Assembly (NCBI GenBank): GCA_009697495.1
Contig: SHUN01000012.1
Coordinates: 1 to 16,585 of the forward strand
Source: Bryobacterales bacterium
Lineage (GTDB): Bacteria; Acidobacteriota; Terriglobia; Bryobacterales; Bryobacteraceae
Direction: 5' to 3'
DNA: 16,585 nt
The translations under genes and the position numbers were made by a program. How positions within the stretch are numbered: position 1 is the stretch's first letter; each line of letters starts with the position of its first letter. Under the pieces are notes generated by a model that made no database searches, was not told the DNA's origin, and saw nothing but the letters and a program-made list of their open reading frames with translations. Below, one piece after another: positions 1-8,269 of the stretch.

Positions 1-744
1 GATCGCCTGCGCCAGCTTTCCGTCCAGCCGCGAGTCCCACGTTATGTGCGATCCCAGCCCAATCGGCAGTCCATGCGTGACCACCTCGAAAACTCCGCCC
101 ACCGTATCGCCTGTCCGATAGGCTTCGTCCACTACGGCTTTCATTCGCTGCTCCGCCTCGGCATCCACACACCCCAATAAAACCTCGTCTTTCAACGACA
201 ACGCCACCAATTCGTCCCACGTCGCCTGCCGCCCCAGCTTCTCCGGCCCAACGCCAATCACATGGCTCAGAATCGTAATGCCAAACTCCCGCAGCAGCTC
301 CTTGGCCATCGCCCCCACCGCCACCCGCGCCGTCGTCTCCCGCGCGCTCGCCCGCTCCAAAATGTAGCGCGCGTCGTGGTAGTTGTACTTGATCATCCCC
401 GCCAAATCGGCGTGTCCAGGCCGCGGGCGCAGAACTTTCTTCCGCTTCTCCTCGCTGCCTTCGAAGTCCTCGACCGCCATTGGCTCGGTCCAGTTCTTCC
501 AGTCCTTATTGCGAATGATCATCGCAATCGGCGCGCCGATCGTCTGCGAATGACGTACCCCGGCGACGATCTCCACCGTATCGGTTTCAATCTTCATCCG
601 GCCGCCGCGCCCAAAACCCTGTTGGCGCCGCCACAATTCTCGGTTAATACGCTCCAGGGACACCGGAACGCCAGACGGTAATCCCGTCAGGGTCGCCACC
701 AAACATTCGCCGTGCGACTCGCCGGCAGTTTCAAAACGGAACAT
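1..744 (-). CDS. aroC: Chorismate synthase, N-terminal part (cut by window start)
   Basis: Last step of the shikimate pathway: converts 5-enolpyruvylshikimate-3-phosphate to chorismate using reduced FMN, in the cytoplasm. The first 248 residues are visible and open through base 1; bacterial AroC is usually 350-400 residues, so the C-terminal third is outside. The protein starts MFRFETAGESHG, with the signature GESHG at residues 8-12 (His11 catalytic), a basic FMN-binding stretch FGRGGRMKIETD around 44-55, and RPRPGHAD at 106-113. The family nearly always starts this way, which fixes the ATG at 744. A GAGG sits 4 nt upstream. It diverges from the sulfatase with a gap of at most 45 bp and has no functional link to it. 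Family identity is clear. Confidence 0.96.
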   Translation of the reverse strand, partial: MFRFETAGESHGECLVATLTGLPSGVPVSLERINRELWRRQQGFGRGGRMKIETDTVEIVAGVRHSQTIGAPIAMIIRNKDWKNWTEPMAVEDFEGSEEKRKKVLRPRPGHADLAGMIKYNYHDARYILERASARETTARVAVGAMAKELLREFGITILSHVIGVGPEKLGRQATWDELVALSLKDEVLLGCVDAEAEQRMKAVVDEAYRTGDTVGGVFEVVTHGLPIGLGSHITWDSRLDGKLAQAI

Positions 745-776
745 GAATCCTCTATTCTCTCAAATAACGGGAGCGA

Positions 777-782
777 TAGAAT
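777..782 (+). promoter_or_regulatory. Candidate -10 element of a leaderless sulfatase transcript
   Basis: TAGAAT, one mismatch from TATAAT, ends 7 nt before the ATG at 790. A transcript starting at the usual distance would begin at or next to that ATG. If instead translation starts at 781, this hexamer overlaps the start codon and cannot be its promoter. Confidence 0.4.
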
Positions 783-789
783 GGTCGAA

Positions 790-2160
790 ATGAAGCCGGA
801 CATAAATCGTCGCCAATTTCTCGCCGCCTCCGCCTCGGCAACCCTCCATGCCCAATCCCGCCGACCCAACATTATCGTCATCCTTACCGATGATCACGGC
901 TCGGGCGATCTCTCCTGCTACGGCTCCGCCGAGATCCGCACTCCCCACATCGATTCCATCGCCCGCGACGGCGTCTTATTCACCAACTGGTACGCCAACG
1001 CCGCCATGTGCGCCCCCTCGCGCGCCGGCCTCATGACGGGCCGCCATCCCATCCGCGCCGGCGTCCCCTCCAACGGTCCCCACCTTCCCGCCAGCCAGAA
1101 AACCATCGCGACGCTACTCAAACCTCACGGCTACAAAACCGCCGCCATCGGCAAGTGGCATCTCGGCGTCGCCGATTCCCACAGCCCCCTCGATCACGGC
1201 TTCGATTCCTTCTACGGATTCCACGCCGGCTGCGTCGATTTCTACTCCCACCGTTATTACTGGGGCGATCCCAAAACTGTCAATTTCCATGACCTCTACC
1301 GCAACCGCGCGGAAATCTTCGAGGATGGCCAATACCTAACCGAACGCATCACCGCCGAAGCCAAACAGTTCATCCGCCAAGCCAACGCCCAGCCGTTCTT
1401 TTTGTACCTCGCCTACAACGCTCCGCATTACCCCATGCATGCCCCGCAGAAATACATCGACCGCTTTAAACACCTTCCGCTCGAGCGCCGCATCTACGCC
1501 GCCATGATCGCCGCCGTCGATGACGGCATTGGCGAAATCCGCGCCCTGCTCCAGGACCTACAACTCACCAGCAACACCCTCATCGTCTTTGCCGCCGATA
1601 ACGGCGCCACCACCGAACCCCGCGCCGGTTTGAACGGCCAACCCGCCACCGCCGGCTACAATCGCGGCTTCCGCGGCTTCAAGTTCAGCCTCTTCGATGG
1701 CGGCGTCCACGTCCCCGCCGTTATGGCTTGGCCCGGCCGTATTCCCGCTGGCCGCACGACATCCCAAATCGCCGCCCACTACGATCTTGCTCCCACTCTC
1801 CTCGCCGCCGCCGGACTCCCGGAGATGCCCGCGGATCACTTCGACGGTATCAGCCTCTGGCCCGCGATCGCCAAAGGCGAGGTCATCAACCGTCCGCCCC
1901 TCCACTGGCAAAATGGGCCGCAACTGGCCATCCGGAAAGGCCAGTGGAAACTCACCCTCAACGGCTACGAAGCCAACGGCGGCCCCGATTCCCGCAAACC
2001 GAAAACCGGCGATGATGCTAACTTCCTCGCCAATCTCGAACAGGATCCCGGCGAAAAGCGCAATCTCCGCGGCGAATTTCCCGCCGTTGCCGAAGCGCTC
2101 GAGAAGGAATTGAAAATATGGCTGGAGGCCGTGCAGAAATCCGCGCCCAAAACCGATTAG
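790..2160 (+). CDS. Tat-exported type I sulfatase (arylsulfatase family)
   Basis: Predicted periplasmic sulfate-ester hydrolase, 456 residues, probably acting on sulfated sugars or polysaccharides. The N-terminus NRRQFLAASASA is a twin-arginine signal, which fits export after folding and formylglycine maturation. Sulfatase landmarks, in order: the metal pair DDH (Asp34-Asp35), the formylglycine site CAPSR with Cys74 (type I C-x-P-S-R), GKWHLG (Lys122, His124) and ADNGA (Asp270, Asn271). All expected active-site residues appear present. The ATG at 790 follows a -10-like hexamer; the ATG at 781 has GGGAG 7 nt upstream and adds three residues. An in-frame ATG at 712 would overlap aroC and is unlikely. 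No formylglycine-generating enzyme gene is in the window. Substrate cannot be told. Confidence 0.93.
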   Translation: MKPDINRRQFLAASASATLHAQSRRPNIIVILTDDHGSGDLSCYGSAEIRTPHIDSIARDGVLFTNWYANAAMCAPSRAGLMTGRHPIRAGVPSNGPHLPASQKTIATLLKPHGYKTAAIGKWHLGVADSHSPLDHGFDSFYGFHAGCVDFYSHRYYWGDPKTVNFHDLYRNRAEIFEDGQYLTERITAEAKQFIRQANAQPFFLYLAYNAPHYPMHAPQKYIDRFKHLPLERRIYAAMIAAVDDGIGEIRALLQDLQLTSNTLIVFAADNGATTEPRAGLNGQPATAGYNRGFRGFKFSLFDGGVHVPAVMAWPGRIPAGRTTSQIAAHYDLAPTLLAAAGLPEMPADHFDGISLWPAIAKGEVINRPPLHWQNGPQLAIRKGQWKLTLNGYEANGGPDSRKPKTGDDANFLANLEQDPGEKRNLRGEFPAVAEALEKELKIWLEAVQKSAPKTD

Positions 2161-2166
2161 AATAGG

Positions 2167-2172
2167 TAGGCT
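2167..2172 (+). promoter_or_regulatory. TANNNT hexamer before the 2178 ORF
   Basis: TAGGCT ends 5 nt before ATG 2178, just after the sulfatase stop. It could be a leaderless -10, or AGGTAGG (2164-2170) could act as a Shine-Dalgarno for read-through from the sulfatase. The two cannot be separated by eye. Confidence 0.25.
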
Positions 2173-2177
2173 CCCCC

Positions 2178-2567
2178 ATGCCTCCTCCGTCACCGAAACC
2201 GAAATCGGTCCGCATCGGCCACATCTCGATCACGCTCCTGCCCGGCGAGACAGTCAAGCGCCTCGAGCAACTCGCCCGTCGAGTCCGCGACGAATGGCAG
2301 CCCGTCTGTATTGTCGAAGAGTTCGATTGCGACACCATCATTCACGGACTCTTTAAGCTGGAGCGCTACCAGCGCTTTTTCGATCACTTCGTCCGCGGCG
2401 GCATTAAGGCTGAGGACATTCGCGGCGCCGAATCCACTTACCACGCCGCCATCCGCGCGGCCGAGCGTTCGCTTGCCATAGCCCGCGAAGGCCTCCGCCG
2501 CAAGCCTCCCTCCCGCGCCACGGACGACGAATTCGCCGCCCTGCCCGTCCAAAGCCGCGTTCAGTAA
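2178..2567 (+). CDS. Hypothetical protein, 129 residues
   Basis: I do not recognise this protein. It is hydrophilic, has no signal peptide or membrane segment, and looks mainly helical, with a basic helix (ETVKRLEQLARRVRDEW, residues 24-40) and a second helical stretch near 86-107 (AAIRAAERSLAIAREGLRR). The middle holds an acidic/aromatic segment with DCDTIIHGLFKLERYQRFF. It begins 17 bp after the sulfatase stop on the same strand and ends 5 bp before a dead VOC-like gene, so the three may once have shared a transcript. The coding look is moderate: reasonable amino-acid balance, plausible start context. It could be a small cytosolic protein of a lineage-specific family. Confidence 0.6.
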   Translation: MPPPSPKPKSVRIGHISITLLPGETVKRLEQLARRVRDEWQPVCIVEEFDCDTIIHGLFKLERYQRFFDHFVRGGIKAEDIRGAESTYHAAIRAAERSLAIAREGLRRKPPSRATDDEFAALPVQSRVQ

Positions 2568-2572
2568 CGTGT

Positions 2573-2756
2573 ATGGCCGCTGTCCCGCCCCTCTCCGGAC
2601 TCCTCGAGTCCGCGCTCTACGTCGATGACCTCTGCGCCATGGCCGTCCCCGGCGGCGCGTCAAAAATGGGACCGCGGCGGTGACCGCCTCTGCTTCCGCG
2701 ATCCCGACGGCCACTTACTAACTACACCAGAATATCCTTCACCACTTCCCCGCTGA
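2573..2756 (+). pseudogene. Remnant of a VOC/glyoxalase-family gene with large internal deletion
   Basis: From ATG 2573 the frame reads GLLESALYVDDL, the typical first strand of vicinal-oxygen-chelate proteins, then loses similarity and stops at 2681-2683. In another frame, starting near 2667, the sequence reads WDRGGDRLCFRDPDGHLL, the typical last strands of the same family, followed by TTPEYP where family members have ELATPGLWP. An intact member has roughly 120-130 residues, so some 60-70 codons are gone from the middle and the two ends are out of frame. The metal-binding Glu expected after DPDGHLL is also missing. Its last bases overlap the convergent DUF1501 gene. Assignment rests on the two motifs being in the right order and place. 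Confidence 0.75.
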
Positions 2757-4092
2757 TCCCCGTCAGCCTCGCGTCCAATCCCTGGAACTTCACCGTCATC
2801 CGCAAATGATCGATCCCCAATAAATGCAGCATCGTCGCATGGAAATCGTGCACGCTCACCGGCTTCTCCACCGCCGCGTACCCCAACTCATCGGTCGCGC
2901 CATAAGAGATCCCGCCCTTGATCCCGCCCCCAGCCATCATGTAGCTGAAGCCCTTAATGTGATGATCCCGCCCATCGCCTCCCTGTGACATCGGCGTCCG
3001 TCCAAACTCGCCGCCCCAAATCACCAGCGTCTCGTCCAGCATCCCCCGCTGCTTCAAATCGTTGATCAACGCCGCCGTCGCCCGGTCCACTTCCTCCGCC
3101 TTCAAAGTCACGTTCGCCTTCACCCCGCCATGGTGATCCCAGTCGCGATGATAGAGCTGAATAAACCGCACTCCGCGCTCGGCCAATCGCCGCGCCAGCA
3201 AGCAATTCGACGCAAACGAACCATCCCCCGGCGTCGCTCCATACGTCTCCAAAACCGATGCCGGCTCCTTCGACATATCCACCAGCCCCGGCACCGAAGT
3301 CTGCATCCGGAACGCCATCTCATACTGCGCCACCCGCGTCAAAATTTCCGGGTCCCGCAGGCTTTGATACGCGGCCTTGTTCAACGCCCCCACCGCGTCA
3401 ATCGACTCCTTCTGCAACCCCTCCCCCATCCCCGCCGGATTCTGAATATACAACACCGGATCGCCAATCGAATTCAATTTCACGCCCTGCAACTTACTCG
3501 GCAAAATACCAGCCGACCACTGCCGCTGCGCGATTGGCTGCATCTGTCCGCCCCGCCCGGCCGACATCAGGACAACATACCCCGGCAAATCCTCCGTCTC
3601 CGCGCCCAGCCCGTAGAGCGCCCACGATCCCATGCTCGGCCGCCCCGGCAAAATCGACCCTGTGTTCATCAATGTATGAGCCGGATCGTGATTAATCTGC
3701 TCCCCCCACATCGACCGTATGATACAAACCTCATCCGCCACCGACCCCATGCGCGGAAACAACTCGCACATCTCCTGACCCGACTTGCCAAACTTCTTAA
3801 AACCTAACTGCGGCCCGTAACAAATCAGCGGTTTTCCCTGTAACTGCGCGATCTGCTGGCCCTTCGTGAATGACTCCGGCATCGGCTTCAAATGCATCTC
3901 CGCCAGGCGCGGCTTGTAGTCAAAGGTCTCTAAGTGCGACGGCCCACCGGCCTGATACAGAAAGATCACCCGCTTGGCTTTCGGCGAGTGATGCAACGGC
4001 GATATGACGCCCTTGGCCATCAATTGATCCAGCGCCGTCATCCCCAGCGCCCCAGCCATCGTTTTGTTCAAAAATGCCCGTCGTGTTTGCAT
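2722..4092 (-). CDS. DUF1501 family protein, Tat-exported
   Basis: 456 residues, matching the usual size of DUF1501 (PF07394) proteins, which belong to the alkaline phosphatase/sulfatase fold group but whose reaction is not established. The N-terminus has a twin-arginine signal (TRRAFLNKTMAGALGM, Arg4-Arg5). Family landmarks include VIFLYQAGGPSHLETFDYKP near 43-62, IRSMWGEQINHDPAHTLMNTG near 125-145, and VIWGGEFGRTPM near 359-370. It follows the cytochrome/DUF1549/DUF1553 gene by 2 bp, with an AAGGA 7 nt before its ATG, so it is the second gene of a two-gene operon. This pairing is a standard one in Planctomycetota, Verrucomicrobiota and Acidobacteriota. By context it is a periplasmic partner of the cytochrome-like protein. 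Confidence 0.93.
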   Translation of the reverse strand: MQTRRAFLNKTMAGALGMTALDQLMAKGVISPLHHSPKAKRVIFLYQAGGPSHLETFDYKPRLAEMHLKPMPESFTKGQQIAQLQGKPLICYGPQLGFKKFGKSGQEMCELFPRMGSVADEVCIIRSMWGEQINHDPAHTLMNTGSILPGRPSMGSWALYGLGAETEDLPGYVVLMSAGRGGQMQPIAQRQWSAGILPSKLQGVKLNSIGDPVLYIQNPAGMGEGLQKESIDAVGALNKAAYQSLRDPEILTRVAQYEMAFRMQTSVPGLVDMSKEPASVLETYGATPGDGSFASNCLLARRLAERGVRFIQLYHRDWDHHGGVKANVTLKAEEVDRATAALINDLKQRGMLDETLVIWGGEFGRTPMSQGGDGRDHHIKGFSYMMAGGGIKGGISYGATDELGYAAVEKPVSVHDFHATMLHLLGIDHLRMTVKFQGLDARLTGISGEVVKDILV

Positions 4093-4094
4093 GG

Positions 4095-7000
4095 CTAGTT
4101 CCTTGTAATCGTCTCGTGCAAATTCAAAATTGCCCGCGTCACCGTCATCGTCGCCGCCAGTTCCACGGCGTTCGCCCCCGGCAATACGGGCGCGTCACCG
4201 GCCTCGATAAATGCCCGCGCCCCGGACGGATCGGCATCGAACCGACGCATGGCGCGTTGATACAAATCCGCCAGAATCCCCAACTCCTCGGCCGTTGGCG
4301 CTCGCCCCAACGCGCGCCGGAACGCCCATCCCGCCCGCGCCTCAGCCGTTCCCGCCGCCCGCACCGTATTCTGTGCAAACACCCGCGCCGCCTCCACATA
4401 ACTCGGATCATTCAGAAGCACCAGCGCCTGCAGCGGCGTATTCGAAACCGAACGGTTCACCGTGCACTCCTCCCGGCTCGCCGCGTCAAACGTCATCAGG
4501 CTCGGATGCAAAAATGTTCTCTGCCAAAACGTATACACTCCCCGCCGGTATTGATCGGCGCCCTTACTCGCAGCATACTCCCGCTTCGGGAAATTCAGCG
4601 CCGTCAAATACCCCTCCGGCTGATAAGGCCGGACACTTGGCCCGCCAAAGGACTCCGACAACAATCCCGATACACTCAACGCAATGTCTCTTACCACCTC
4701 GGCATCCACCCGCAGCCGGTTCTGCCGCGACAACAGCCGGTTATCCGGATCCAAATCACTCGATCCCGTCGAACTCTGCCGGTACGTCTGACTCATTACA
4801 ATCAACTGAGTAACATGTTTGCGGTTCCACCCGGAATCCATAAACTCCGCCGCCAGATAGTCGAGTAAGTCCGCATGGACCGGCCACTCCCCTTGTGACC
4901 CGAAATCTTCCAGAACTTTTGACAAGCCAACTCCGAAAAACAGCCGCCACTGCCGGTTCACAAACGCCCGCGCCGTCAGCGGATTTTCCTTCGATACCAG
5001 CCAGTTCGCCAGGTCCAGCCGCGTTGCCCGCCCGCCCACGGCCAGCTTTCCCAGGAATGCGGGGATAGCAGGCTCTACCACCGGTCCCGACTCGTCCAGG
5101 AAGTTTCCCCGCCGTAAAAGCCGTGTCTCCTCCGGAGTCGTCGCCTCGGTCACCATCACCCGCGGCACGCCTAGTTCGAAGGCATCCAGCGCGGCCCCAG
5201 CCCGCGTCCACGCCAGCGTTAATTCCTGCCGCGAGCCATCCGTCCAGTCCAAAACCTTAGCAATCAGCGCTTTTTCGTCCCCACTCCGCGAATCGGCCGA
5301 CTTCTTCAGCGCCGCCGCCACCGACGCCGGCAATCCCGTGTCCACCGCTTCATGCCGCCGCCCCGCCGGGTCCATCGCCGGTGCCGCCAATCCCGGCGAC
5401 AGTGCGATCCGCACCCGTCCCGCCGTCGCTCGCCGGTAAGCCGTATCATGCCGCAACCGTATCACCAAACGCGAATGTGCCCCCGTTGCCACCGGCTCCG
5501 ATAACCGCAAAGCGAGGAAGGGAAGTACACCATCATGATACGGCGACCCGCCCCATCCCGTCGCGGCCGCACCGTCAATCGCGTTCATCGGATTCTGATC
5601 CAAATTCTGTACCTTCACTCCCGAAGCCGCCAACACAAACCGCAGCTTTTTCCCCTCGGGCAGTAACTCGGCCTCTATCTCCGAGATCATCAAACGATCA
5701 GCGCCACGCGCCACGCCCAGCCCCGCCAATGACTCATCCTGCACCGCTTGCACGCCAATCTGTGACCACGTTCCGGCGCCCGGCGCCAGTGTAATCGTAT
5801 AAGTCTCATTCTCCGGATTGGCGCCCGACGCCACCACCAAGCCATCCCCCGGCCGCGTCAACTTCGGCGTGTTCGCCATCGGCGGCACTTCGTCGTTATA
5901 AACCGTCAGCGTCGCCCGCCCAGCCGTCGCCGACACCGGCCGCTGATACACCCACCGCAACTCTCCGCTCTCGTTCCGCTTCAACAACGCCGCCTCCGAA
6001 CTCCGTCCATTCGCCAGCGTGGTTGCCGCCGTATTGGCCGCCGCCAATCCCGGCCTGCCTGCCGCCTGCTCCGGCGCAACTACTCCCGCCTCCGAACCCC
6101 GCCCATTCGCCAACAACGCCGCCGCCGCATCCAAAGCCGCACGCAACTCGCGCCGCTTCGCCGCCTGCTCCGCCGTCGCCAGATCGAGTTGCGATCCCCA
6201 CGCCGCCGGGCCCTTATCGGCCACCAGCCCCGTCTCCTTGATATCGGCGAAAAACGCCTTCATGGAATAGAAATCCTTCGCCGTAAACGGATCGAACTTG
6301 TGGTCGTGGCACTCCGCGCAGCCCAGCGTCGAACCCATCCATACCGCCGTCGTCGTCCGCACACGGTCCGCCGCGTACTTCGCCAAATACTCCTTCGGCT
6401 GCAACCCGCCTTCCGCCGAAACGCGCAGAATCCGATTAAACGCCGACGCCGTTTTCTGCCGCGCCGTCGCGTTCGGAATCAAGTCCCCTGCCAACTGCTC
6501 CCGCGTGAATTGATCGAACGGCTGATTCTCGTGAATCGAGTGTAGTACGTAGTCCCGATACGGCCACGCCGGAAACGGATTGTCGCCATGGAACCCCGCC
6601 GTATCGGCATACCGCACCGCATCCAGCCAATGCATCGTTTGTTTCTCGGCATACCGCGTCGACGCCATCAGCCGGTCGACTAGCTTCGCGTACGCATTCC
6701 CTGACGCGTCATTCACAAACCCGTCCACTTCTTCCGGAGTTGGCGGAATGCCCGTCAAATCCAGCGCGACACGGCGAATCAGCGTCCGCCGGTCCGCCTC
6801 CGGAGAACGTTTAGGAACATACCCGTCAATAGACGCCCCGGCAGCCGCGCGCCGCACTGGCTCATACGCCCAGTGCCCCTCATATTTAGCGCCCTCGGCC
6901 ACCCAGCGTTTGATCGTATCTTTCTGCGAGGCCGTCAAAACCTTGTGCGACGCCAACGGAGGCATCACCGTTGCGTCCCCCGAAAAGATCCTCTGAATAA

Positions 7001-7229
7001 TATGACTCTGTGTCGGATTCCCCGGAACAATCGGCGCCAGCCCTTGCCGATTCGGGCGCAACGCCTCGTCCCGCAGATCCAGCCGCAGGTTTGCCATCCT
7101 CGCAGCCTTGTCTGGCCCGTGGCACCGGAAACACGTATCGGACATGATCGGCCGGATATCCCGGTTAAAACTCACCGGCCCCTGACCAGACACAGTCATC
7201 GAAATAACGAGAAAAAGGAGAGTCCGCAC
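4095..7229 (-). CDS. Secreted PSCyt1/DUF1549/DUF1553 cytochrome-like protein
   Basis: Large exported protein of 1044 residues with the planctomycete-type order of domains: signal peptide ([17 protein letters not shown]), a cytochrome c-like PSCyt1 domain with haem motif CFRCH (residues 33-37), DUF1549 (about 130-330) holding a second CxxCH, CAECH (304-308, followed by DHKFDPF), a divergent middle region, and a C-terminal DUF1553 (about 750-1030; [32 protein letters not shown]). The reaction is unknown; haem motifs suggest periplasmic electron transfer, and such genes often sit beside sulfatases. The start was set to GTG 7229 because it gives a clean signal peptide, follows TATGCT-N6, and avoids overlap with the divergent SDR gene; an ATG at 7343 would overlap that gene by 78 bp. 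Residues near 360-420 contain a short internal duplication ([16 protein letters not shown]). Confidence 0.92.
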   Translation of the reverse strand: MRTLLFLVISMTVSGQGPVSFNRDIRPIMSDTCFRCHGPDKAARMANLRLDLRDEALRPNRQGLAPIVPGNPTQSHIIQRIFSGDATVMPPLASHKVLTASQKDTIKRWVAEGAKYEGHWAYEPVRRAAAGASIDGYVPKRSPEADRRTLIRRVALDLTGIPPTPEEVDGFVNDASGNAYAKLVDRLMASTRYAEKQTMHWLDAVRYADTAGFHGDNPFPAWPYRDYVLHSIHENQPFDQFTREQLAGDLIPNATARQKTASAFNRILRVSAEGGLQPKEYLAKYAADRVRTTTAVWMGSTLGCAECHDHKFDPFTAKDFYSMKAFFADIKETGLVADKGPAAWGSQLDLATAEQAAKRRELRAALDAAAALLANGRGSEAGVVAPEQAAGRPGLAAANTAATTLANGRSSEAALLKRNESGELRWVYQRPVSATAGRATLTVYNDEVPPMANTPKLTRPGDGLVVASGANPENETYTITLAPGAGTWSQIGVQAVQDESLAGLGVARGADRLMISEIEAELLPEGKKLRFVLAASGVKVQNLDQNPMNAIDGAAATGWGGSPYHDGVLPFLALRLSEPVATGAHSRLVIRLRHDTAYRRATAGRVRIALSPGLAAPAMDPAGRRHEAVDTGLPASVAAALKKSADSRSGDEKALIAKVLDWTDGSRQELTLAWTRAGAALDAFELGVPRVMVTEATTPEETRLLRRGNFLDESGPVVEPAIPAFLGKLAVGGRATRLDLANWLVSKENPLTARAFVNRQWRLFFGVGLSKVLEDFGSQGEWPVHADLLDYLAAEFMDSGWNRKHVTQLIVMSQTYRQSSTGSSDLDPDNRLLSRQNRLRVDAEVVRDIALSVSGLLSESFGGPSVRPYQPEGYLTALNFPKREYAASKGADQYRRGVYTFWQRTFLHPSLMTFDAASREECTVNRSVSNTPLQALVLLNDPSYVEAARVFAQNTVRAAGTAEARAGWAFRRALGRAPTAEELGILADLYQRAMRRFDADPSGARAFIEAGDAPVLPGANAVELAATMTVTRAILNLHETITRN
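4100..4104 (-). promoter_or_regulatory. Shine-Dalgarno of the DUF1501 gene
   Basis: AAGGA on the minus strand, 7 nt before ATG 4092 and inside the last codons of the upstream gene. It is the clearest ribosome-binding site in the window and belongs to an operon-internal gene, in contrast to the first genes, which mostly lack one. Confidence 0.6.
5991..6115. repeat. Imperfect direct repeat, 96-bp period, inside the DUF1549/DUF1553 gene
   Basis: Two copies of about 28 bp, starting at 5991 and 6087, both beginning CGCCTCCGAA and continuing to a shared CCATTCGCCA with only a few differences. The offset is 96 bp, exactly 32 codons, so the duplication keeps the frame. It encodes the repeated ANGR(G/S)SEA segments in an Ala-rich linker between domains. 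Confidence 0.6.
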
Positions 7230-7235
7230 GTCCCC

Positions 7236-7241
7236 AGCATA
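7236..7241 (-). promoter_or_regulatory. Candidate -10 element, leaderless start of the cytochrome-like gene
   Basis: TATGCT on the minus strand, exactly 6 nt before GTG 7229. GGGGA also lies in the 6-nt spacer but is too close to the start codon to work as a normal ribosome-binding site. Confidence 0.45.
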
Positions 7242-7253
7242 TACCGAATCGCG

Positions 7254-7259
7254 TATCCT
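7254..7259 (+). promoter_or_regulatory. Candidate -10 element, leaderless start of the SDR gene
   Basis: TATCCT, exactly 6 nt before ATG 7266. It faces the opposite -10 candidate at 7236-7241 inside a 36-bp gap, so the two promoters must overlap. No convincing TTGACA-like -35 is seen at either. Confidence 0.45.
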
Positions 7260-7265
7260 GGAACG

Positions 7266-8012
7266 ATGCAAAGCAATGGAAAAGTCGCTCTCGTCACCGG
7301 CGCGGGCAGCGGCATCGGCCGCGCTGTCGCCCTCGCTCTCCACGGCGCCGGTTACAACGTCGTCATCGCGGGCCGCAGGGCCGGGGAACTCGAGAAAACC
7401 GCCGCTGAGTGGGACGGTTTTCTCGTCGTTCCCACCGATATCAGCGACCCTCTCGCGGTAAAGGCACTCTTCGCCAAAACGCAGGAGGTCTTCGGAAGAC
7501 TCGACGTATTATTCAACAACGCGGGCATGGGCGCGCCGGCCATCCCGATGGACGAAGTGACCTACGAACAATGGTCCGCCGTTGTCGGCGTCAACCTCAC
7601 AGGCGCGTTCTTATGCGCGCAGGAGGCCATGCGGATGATGAAGCAACAAACACCGCAAGGCGGCCGCATCATCAACAACGGATCCATTTCGGCCCAGACG
7701 CCCCGCCCCAACTCGGCTCCGTATACGGCGACAAAGCACGCGATCACCGGCCTTACGAAATCCATCGCCCTGGACGGCCGCCCTTTCAACATCGCCTGCG
7801 GCCAAATCGATATCGGCAACGCCGCCACGGAGATGACCGAGCGCATGAAGGAAGGCGTCCCGCAAGCCAACGGCACGATGATGATCGAGCCGCGAATGGA
7901 TGTACAGCACGTCGCCGATGCGGTTCTCCACATGGCCAATCTCCCCCTCGACGCCAACATCCTCACCATGACCATTATGGCGACGAAAATGCCGCTGGCC
8001 GGGCGGGGCTGA
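7266..8012 (+). CDS. SDR family oxidoreductase
   Basis: Classical short-chain dehydrogenase/reductase, 248 residues, cytosolic, NAD(P)-dependent; substrate unknown. The cofactor motif TGAGSGIG is at residues 11-18, followed by AGRR after the second strand (typical of NADP preference, but not proof), NNAG after the fourth strand, and the catalytic Ser140, Tyr153 and Lys157 (YTATK). The C-terminus [17 protein letters not shown] is intact. The ATG at 7266 places the glycine motif at the usual distance from the N-terminus; the frame is open far upstream, but that part overlaps the divergent gene on the other strand and is not coding. It stands alone on its strand. Confidence 0.92.
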   Translation: MQSNGKVALVTGAGSGIGRAVALALHGAGYNVVIAGRRAGELEKTAAEWDGFLVVPTDISDPLAVKALFAKTQEVFGRLDVLFNNAGMGAPAIPMDEVTYEQWSAVVGVNLTGAFLCAQEAMRMMKQQTPQGGRIINNGSISAQTPRPNSAPYTATKHAITGLTKSIALDGRPFNIACGQIDIGNAATEMTERMKEGVPQANGTMMIEPRMDVQHVADAVLHMANLPLDANILTMTIMATKMPLAGRG

Positions 8013-8057
8013 AAAAACCGCGCCAAGCACCAATTTAATCTAACCTTAATGTTTGCC

Positions 8058-8103
8058 GGGGCGTCTTTTGGCACACCATGTATAGGAAATTCCAAAAGGC
8101 CCC
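8058..8103. repeat. Inverted repeat between convergent genes, possible terminator
   Basis: GGGGC-GT-CTTTTGG (8058-8071) pairs with CCAAAAGGCCCC (8092-8103): a 12-bp stem with a 2-nt bulge and a 20-nt loop. It lies between the convergent SDR and mmcQ-like genes, where a two-way terminator would be expected. There is no T-run after either arm and the loop is long, so factor-independent termination is uncertain. Confidence 0.4.
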
Positions 8104-8116
8104 GATATTGTAGGTG

Positions 8117-8269
8117 CTTCGGCGCGCGCGAGAATGAGTCCGTTATGTTGCTCCGTTAACCGGCCAATCGCGACGTCACCTCAGAATGAGAGCGAAGCGA
8201 TTGAAAGGAAACGTCGATTTGCCGGTAAATGTACACAACATAACGGGCTAATTCTCCCGAGCGCCGAAG
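8117..8269. mobile_element. 153-bp palindromic element, MITE-like
   Basis: Two arms of about 55-60 bp in inverted orientation (8117 to about 8176, and about 8210 to 8269) at roughly 80% identity, judged by eye. Outer ends are CTTCGGCGC and its complement; best core is CCGTTATGTTG. A loop of about 33 bp lies between them. It has no coding capacity, and its right end is also the point where the mmcQ-like reading frame loses family similarity. This fits a miniature inverted-repeat element mobilised by a transposase elsewhere, or a REP/BIME-like hairpin. No clear target-site duplication was seen. No transposase is in the window. Confidence 0.55.

Noticed and set aside
1558..2193. 211-residue open frame opposite the sulfatase
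   Set aside because: Gly/Glu/Ala-rich antisense shadow of a well-supported sulfatase; no recognisable domain.
3130..3807. 225-residue open frame opposite the DUF1501 gene
   Set aside because: Arg/His/Pro-rich shadow frame with no domain; the other strand is a full-length DUF1501 protein.
6873..7265. N-terminal extension of the SDR frame
   Set aside because: The frame is open only by chance over the opposite gene; it is Arg/Pro/His-rich and unlike any SDR. The fold starts at ATG 7266.
7229..7343. Longer N-terminus for the cytochrome-like protein from ATG 7343
   Set aside because: It would bury the signal peptide 38 residues in and overlap the divergent SDR gene, whose glycine motif is encoded there. 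GTG 7229 gives a clean signal peptide.
8117..8269. Integron attC site
   Set aside because: Size and imperfect palindrome are suggestive, but the paired GTTRRRY/RYYYAAC core sites are not found, and no cassette or integrase is nearby.
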